Below, in pieces: positions 43,208 to 47,191 of a stretch of DNA of 47,191 nt; within the stretch, counting starts at the first letter, position 1, and every line of letters begins with the position of its first letter. This stretch comes from an uncultured Actinomycetes bacterium (GTDB lineage Bacteria > Actinomycetota > Geothermincolia > Geothermincolales > RBG-13-55-18). The stretch spans positions 1 to 47,191 of the forward strand of contig CAKZMC010000180.1 of the NCBI GenBank assembly GCA_937128055.1. Direction: 5' to 3'. The translations under genes were made by a program, and so were the position numbers. Under the pieces are notes generated by a model. That model was not told where the DNA came from. It saw only the letters and a list, made by a program, of their open reading frames with translations, and searched no databases.

Positions 43208-43627
43208 TTGGCAACGGTGATGAGGTTGGCCTCAAGCGGCGGCCTGGCGGAGGACCTGCTGGCGGCCCTGATCGCGGCGCTGGCGGGGTTGGCGGTCATC
43301 GCCTACGCCGCCGCCTCCGACCTCTTCGAGCTGAAGATATTCAAGTTCGACCCCTTCGCCTTCAAGTATCCCAGGGAGGCGAGAATCGAGTACTGGTACA
43401 CGCGCGCGGCGCGGAGGTTCGAGGCTTTCCTGGCACGGGGAGGGTGGAATTACGCCAAGGCCAAGAAGCAGGCCAAGGTGGCCATGAAGAGGGACTGGAG
43501 GAGGTTGCGCGGGGAAGCGCGCAGGCTTCTCCCCGAGGCCGCGCGACGGCTGAACCGGGACATCGCCCTGGGTGCCCTGGCCATCGCCATCTCGCTGGTG
43601 GCTCTGCTCATCATGAGGCTCACCTGA
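43208..43627 (+). CDS. Membrane protein resembling the C-terminal tail of antiporter subunit 3
   Basis: A protein of 139 aa. It has an N-terminal transmembrane helix (LLAALIAALAGLAVIAYAA), the motif REARIEYWYTRAARRFEAF, a long basic amphipathic helix rich in Lys and Arg, and a final helix IALGALAIAISLVALLIMRLT. The ending and the aromatic DFWY/EYWY motif align with the last ~120 residues of the 714-aa subunit (DIAVGTLVIAVSLTLFLIMRL), which indicates duplication of that tail. The start is TTG at 43208 after GGAGAGG. It may be an extra small subunit or linker of the antiporter complex; no database family was recognised. Confidence 0.75.
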   Translation: MATVMRLASSGGLAEDLLAALIAALAGLAVIAYAAASDLFELKIFKFDPFAFKYPREARIEYWYTRAARRFEAFLARGGWNYAKAKKQAKVAMKRDWRRLRGEARRLLPEAARRLNRDIALGALAIAISLVALLIMRLT

Positions 43628-43686
43628 GGGAGGCCTCGAGCGCCCGTGCCTTTTACCGGAAGTAGGAAGCGGACACAGGGGGTAAG

Positions 43687-43926
43687 ATGGTAAAGAAGGC
43701 GACGATTCTGCTGATCACGCTGGCCGCCGCCACCTTGCTGCTGGCCGGCGGCATGAACCAGGCCGGGGCCGCGGGAGAAACCTCCGATGACGGAGAGGGA
43801 GGCTCCATCCGGCTCATAGTGACCATCGCCGCCATCTGGCTGGCGATCATGGCCGCGGTGATAACCGTGGTGGTTCTCACGCGGCGGAAAGCGGGGGAGG
43901 AGGATAGGAAGAGCAAGGAGGGGTAG
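43687..43926 (+). CDS. Small membrane protein with signal-like N-terminus
   Basis: A protein of 79 aa. The N-terminal segment KKATILLITLAAATLLLAGG resembles a signal peptide or first helix; an acidic loop (ETSDDGEGG) follows, then a second helix IRLIVTIAAIWLAIMAAVITVVVL and a charged tail RRKAGEEDRKSKEG. It lies 59 nt after the tail-like antiporter protein in the same direction, with GGGGGT upstream. There is no known family. The two-helix layout and position suggest an accessory of the membrane complex, which is inference. Confidence 0.6.
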   Translation: MVKKATILLITLAAATLLLAGGMNQAGAAGETSDDGEGGSIRLIVTIAAIWLAIMAAVITVVVLTRRKAGEEDRKSKEG

Positions 43927-44051
43927 CGGCCTCCGCGTGGCCCTGGAAACGCGCGTGATGGAGTCGCGGGACGGACGCCCTTTTTACCATACGCTCTGTC
44001 GCCCCCGTCCATCGGGGCGCCACGTGACACGGGGGAGGAAAAGGCGAGGAC

Positions 44052-44783
44052 GTGCAGGAGTATATCCACCGCTTCTACCGCCGCTGGATGCAGGCCGCCG
44101 GACTGGTCTCCTTCCGCGTGACCGTCAGGGAGAGCGATCTTCTCATATGGGCAGAGCGCGACTTGAGCGACGAGGCGTGCGCTTCACTGGTGAGACATCG
44201 CGAGGAGCTCGAGGGTTTCATAGCCCTGCAACCCCCTTTCGCCGATACCTTCCTGCCCTACGCGGTTCCCGGGGACGCCCCTGAGGTGGTGCGGATCATG
44301 GCCTCCGCGGGGGAGAGGGTGGGGGTCGGCCCCATGGCGGCGGTGGCGGGAGCGATAGCGGAGGTGGTGGGGAAGGATCTCCTCGCGCATTCCCGGGAGA
44401 TAATGTTGGAGAACGGCGGGGACATATACCTGCGTTCCGAGCGGGACAGGCGCATCGGTGTTTTCGCTGGCGGATCCCCCTTGAGCGGGCGCCTGGCGCT
44501 GGTGATCCCCCCCACTCCCCCGGGCGGCCTGGGTGTATGCACCTCTTCCGCTTCGGTGGGCCCTTCCTACAGCGCGGGCGCTGCGGACGCCGCCCTGGTG
44601 GTTGCGGAGAGCGCCGCCCTGGCCGACGCAGCCGCGACCGCGCTGGGAAATCGTGCCAAGACAACGGAAGATATCGAGGATGCGCTCTCTACCGTCGCGG
44701 CAGTGGAGGGGGTGGTGGGATGCCTGCTCATTATGGGGGAACACCTTGGCGTGAAGGGTAAACTCGCTCTGGAGCACCCGTAG
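44052..44783 (+). CDS. UPF0280 family protein (ApbE-like fold)
   Basis: A protein of 243 aa. Family segments: RFYRRWMQAAGLVSFRVTVRESDLLI, AGAIAEVVGKDLL, MLENGGDIYLRS, LGVCTSSASVGPSYSAGAADAALVV and ALADAAATALGNRAK. UPF0280 proteins are related in fold to the FAD:protein FMN transferase ApbE and occur mainly in methanogens and Wood-Ljungdahl bacteria; their function is not established. The start is GTG at 44052 with GGCGAGG upstream. It may flavinylate or otherwise modify a partner of the pathway, which is speculation. Confidence 0.87.
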   Translation: MQEYIHRFYRRWMQAAGLVSFRVTVRESDLLIWAERDLSDEACASLVRHREELEGFIALQPPFADTFLPYAVPGDAPEVVRIMASAGERVGVGPMAAVAGAIAEVVGKDLLAHSREIMLENGGDIYLRSERDRRIGVFAGGSPLSGRLALVIPPTPPGGLGVCTSSASVGPSYSAGAADAALVVAESAALADAAATALGNRAKTTEDIEDALSTVAAVEGVVGCLLIMGEHLGVKGKLALEHP

Positions 44784-45065
44784 GAGCCCAAGTCAACATC
44801 CGGGGTCAGGCCCCGTCTGTCGCCTTTTATAGGACCAAGGGGGACGCTCCGCCCCTCCCCAGACATACTTTGGGGTCAAACCGCGTTTATGTCTGAGAGG
44901 GGTCGTTCCTGGGGATGGAGTGCGTCTCGGCCCTCTGGACGGGCCTTCGCCGCATCCATCCCCCGCAAGCGAGAGACCCCTCCTTCTTCCGGACCGGGAC
45001 GCCGTGCAGTGGTCTCGCTCCGCAGGCTGCGCTGCGACCAACTCGGCCGTTCCCGGGCAAGTCGG
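44784..45065. repeat. Intergenic region with GGGGTCA motifs and a short repeat unit
   Basis: About 280 bases without a gene. GGGGTCAGGCCCC stands near 44802-44814 and TTTGGGGTCA at 44869-44878, enclosing about 70 nt. The segment 44989-45065 is the short form of the repeat that follows, and matches bases 1-77 at the left window edge. Long open frames on the minus strand span this and the next repeat but only reflect the repeat units. Confidence 0.75.
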
Positions 45066-45476
45066 GTGGAGATCCCCCCTTCTTCCGGCCCGGAGCCTTG
45101 GGGTAACGGTCTCGCTCGGCGCCACCTGCCTCGCTCGAAAGGAGAAACGCCCGCAGAGGCGCCCTCGCTGCGACCGACCCCATAGTTCTCCGGGCAAGTC
45201 GGGTGGAGATCCCCTCTTCTTCCGGCCCGGAGCCTTGGGGTAACGGTCTCGCTCGGCGCCACCTGCCTCGCTTAAAAGAAGGAACGCCTGGAAAGGCGCC
45301 CTCGCTGCGACCGACCCCATAGTTCTCCGGGCAAGTCGGGTGGAGATCCCTCCTTCTTCCGGCCCGGAGCCTTGGGGTAACGGTCTCGCTCGGCGCCACC
45401 TGCCTCGCTTAAAAGAAAAAACGCCCGCAGAGGCGCCCTCGCTGCGAACGACCCGTCCGTTCTCCGGGCAAGTCTG
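45066..45476. repeat. Three tandem copies of a 137-bp repeat
   Basis: Units begin at 45066, 45203 and 45340, each exactly 137 bp; a fourth start at 45477 breaks off after about 20 bases. Each unit runs GTGGAGATCCC, CTTCTTCCGGCCCGGAGC, GGTAACGGTCTCGCTCGG, GGCGCC, a variable middle, then GGCGCCCTCGCTGCGA and TTCTCCGGGCAAG. The arms GGTCTCGCTCGGCGCC and GGCGCCCTCGCTGCGACC are imperfect inverted repeats around a ~35-nt variable middle, so each unit can fold into a long hairpin. The middle differs between copies (TCGAAAGGAGAAACG, TTAAAAGAAGGAACG, TTAAAAGAAAAAACG), while the stems are nearly unchanged. Confidence 0.88.
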
Positions 45477-46637
<1,161 letters not shown>

Positions 46638-46707
46638 CCCGGATGCCCGCCCGCTGGACCTGGCGGCAGAACACGCAACCCGGAAACGGCGTCTGAAGGA
46701 ATAGGCC

Positions 46708-47191
46708 ATGCTGCGACCCCTGGACACCCTCGCGCTTGCTGTGGACGCCATTCGCGCCCACCGCCTGAGAAGCGCCCTCACCATGCTCGGGCTGATGATG
46801 GGCGTGGCGACGCTCATCACCGTGGTGACCATCGTGCAGGGCGCCAACGTCTACGTCGAGACCAAGATCGCCAACCTCGGCAGCGACGTCTTCCAGCTTT
46901 CCCGCATGCCCTTCGCCGTCACCGACTTCGACATCATCCGCAAGGCGCAGCGGTACAAGCGCATTTACTGGGAAGATTATGCGGCGGTGCGGGATCTCTG
47001 TTCGGAGTGCGCGATCACTGGCGCCACAGGGCGCATGACCACGAAGGCGCAATACCGGGACCTCGAAGTGCCGGACGTCACCCTGACCGGCCACACGCCG
47101 TCGATGGAGCGGATCGATTCTTCCACGGTGGAATCGGGGCGCTATTTCACCGAGGTGGAGAACAATCTCGGGCGGCGCGTCTGCCTGATCG
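46708..47191 (+). CDS. ABC transporter permease, MacB-like, partial (runs off the window)
   Basis: The frame opens at an ATG behind AAGGA and stays open to the window end (161 codons). It has an N-terminal transmembrane segment in HRLRSALTMLGLMMGVATLI and continues into a periplasmic MacB_PCD domain: ETKIANLGSDVFQLSRMP, IYWEDYAAVRDL, SGRYFTEVENNLGRRVCLI. The phrase structure is that of MacB-family permeases abundant in Acidobacteriota. It is unlike anything else in the window and stands right behind the broken ligA. The FtsX C-terminal part lies outside. Confidence 0.8.
   Translation, partial: MLRPLDTLALAVDAIRAHRLRSALTMLGLMMGVATLITVVTIVQGANVYVETKIANLGSDVFQLSRMPFAVTDFDIIRKAQRYKRIYWEDYAAVRDLCSECAITGATGRMTTKAQYRDLEVPDVTLTGHTPSMERIDSSTVESGRYFTEVENNLGRRVCLI

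Noticed and set aside
45066-45476. CRISPR array
   Set aside because: The repeat unit is 137 bp, spacers are not unique short sequences of constant length, and there are no cas genes; it is a tandem repeat.

Overview
This window is high-GC and consists almost entirely of bacterial coding sequence. Its core is a complete gene set for the bacterial-type Wood-Ljungdahl (reductive acetyl-CoA) pathway, with a selenocysteine formate dehydrogenase and, downstream, a large Mrp/Mbh-like ion-antiporter operon. The host is therefore a strict anaerobe, probably capable of acetogenesis or of running the pathway in reverse. High GC, frequent GTG and TTG starts, strong Shine-Dalgarno sites and the gene complement fit an uncultured early-branching Actinomycetota (Geothermincolia/Aquicultor-like) genome. 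That taxonomy is inference and was not computed.

Left part (1-7600), minus strand: reading from about 7593 down to 205, a phytoene-desaturase-like FAD oxidoreductase, an isochorismatase-fold hydrolase overlapping a 51-aa membrane peptide, a SAM methyltransferase overlapping a GH57 alpha-glucan branching enzyme, a membrane-anchored family 2 glycosyltransferase and a polysaccharide flippase. This is an envelope/storage polysaccharide block. A divergent alpha/beta hydrolase and a frameshifted DUF2267 gene follow on the plus strand.

Centre (9439-32710), plus strand: a good promoter and a structured leader precede fhs. The order is then acsV-like corrinoid activator, cooC-like Ni ATPase, fchA, folD, acsD, cooS, acsB, acsC, metV, metF, a core (folate-independent) methionine synthase, lipA, acsE, and a three-gene formate dehydrogenase (NuoE-like, NuoF-like, FdhA). 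FdhA is split by an in-frame UGA followed by a near-perfect copy of the E. coli fdhF SECIS layout, so it is read as one selenoprotein of 909 aa. CO2 is reduced to formate (Fdh), activated (Fhs), cyclised (FchA), reduced (FolD, MetF/MetV), moved by AcsE to the corrinoid protein AcsCD and condensed with CO from CooS on AcsB. FolD has lost its cyclohydrolase residues, which matches the neighbouring FchA. Methyl groups probably leak from AcsCD to methionine through the core methionine synthase.

Right part (32767-44783): an acyl-CoA-synthetase-like gene with unusual active-site motifs, a strong terminator, a DedA-family membrane protein, and an eight-gene operon in the order of the Pyrococcus Mbh antiporter module (E-F-G-D-(E+B fused)-C-D), here with three large antiporter-like subunits and no hydrogenase genes. 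A TM-helix-TM protein resembling the tail of the third large subunit, a small secreted/membrane protein and a UPF0280 protein follow.

Right end (44784-47191): three tandem 137-bp repeats plus a short unit that is also found at the very start of the window, then ligA, which is cut off right after adenylation motif IV. Beyond this lies the start of a MacB-like ABC permease that looks foreign (Acidobacteriota-like). The last ~630 bases may be an assembly chimera or a real recombination junction. No tRNA, rRNA, CRISPR array or transposase gene was recognised.
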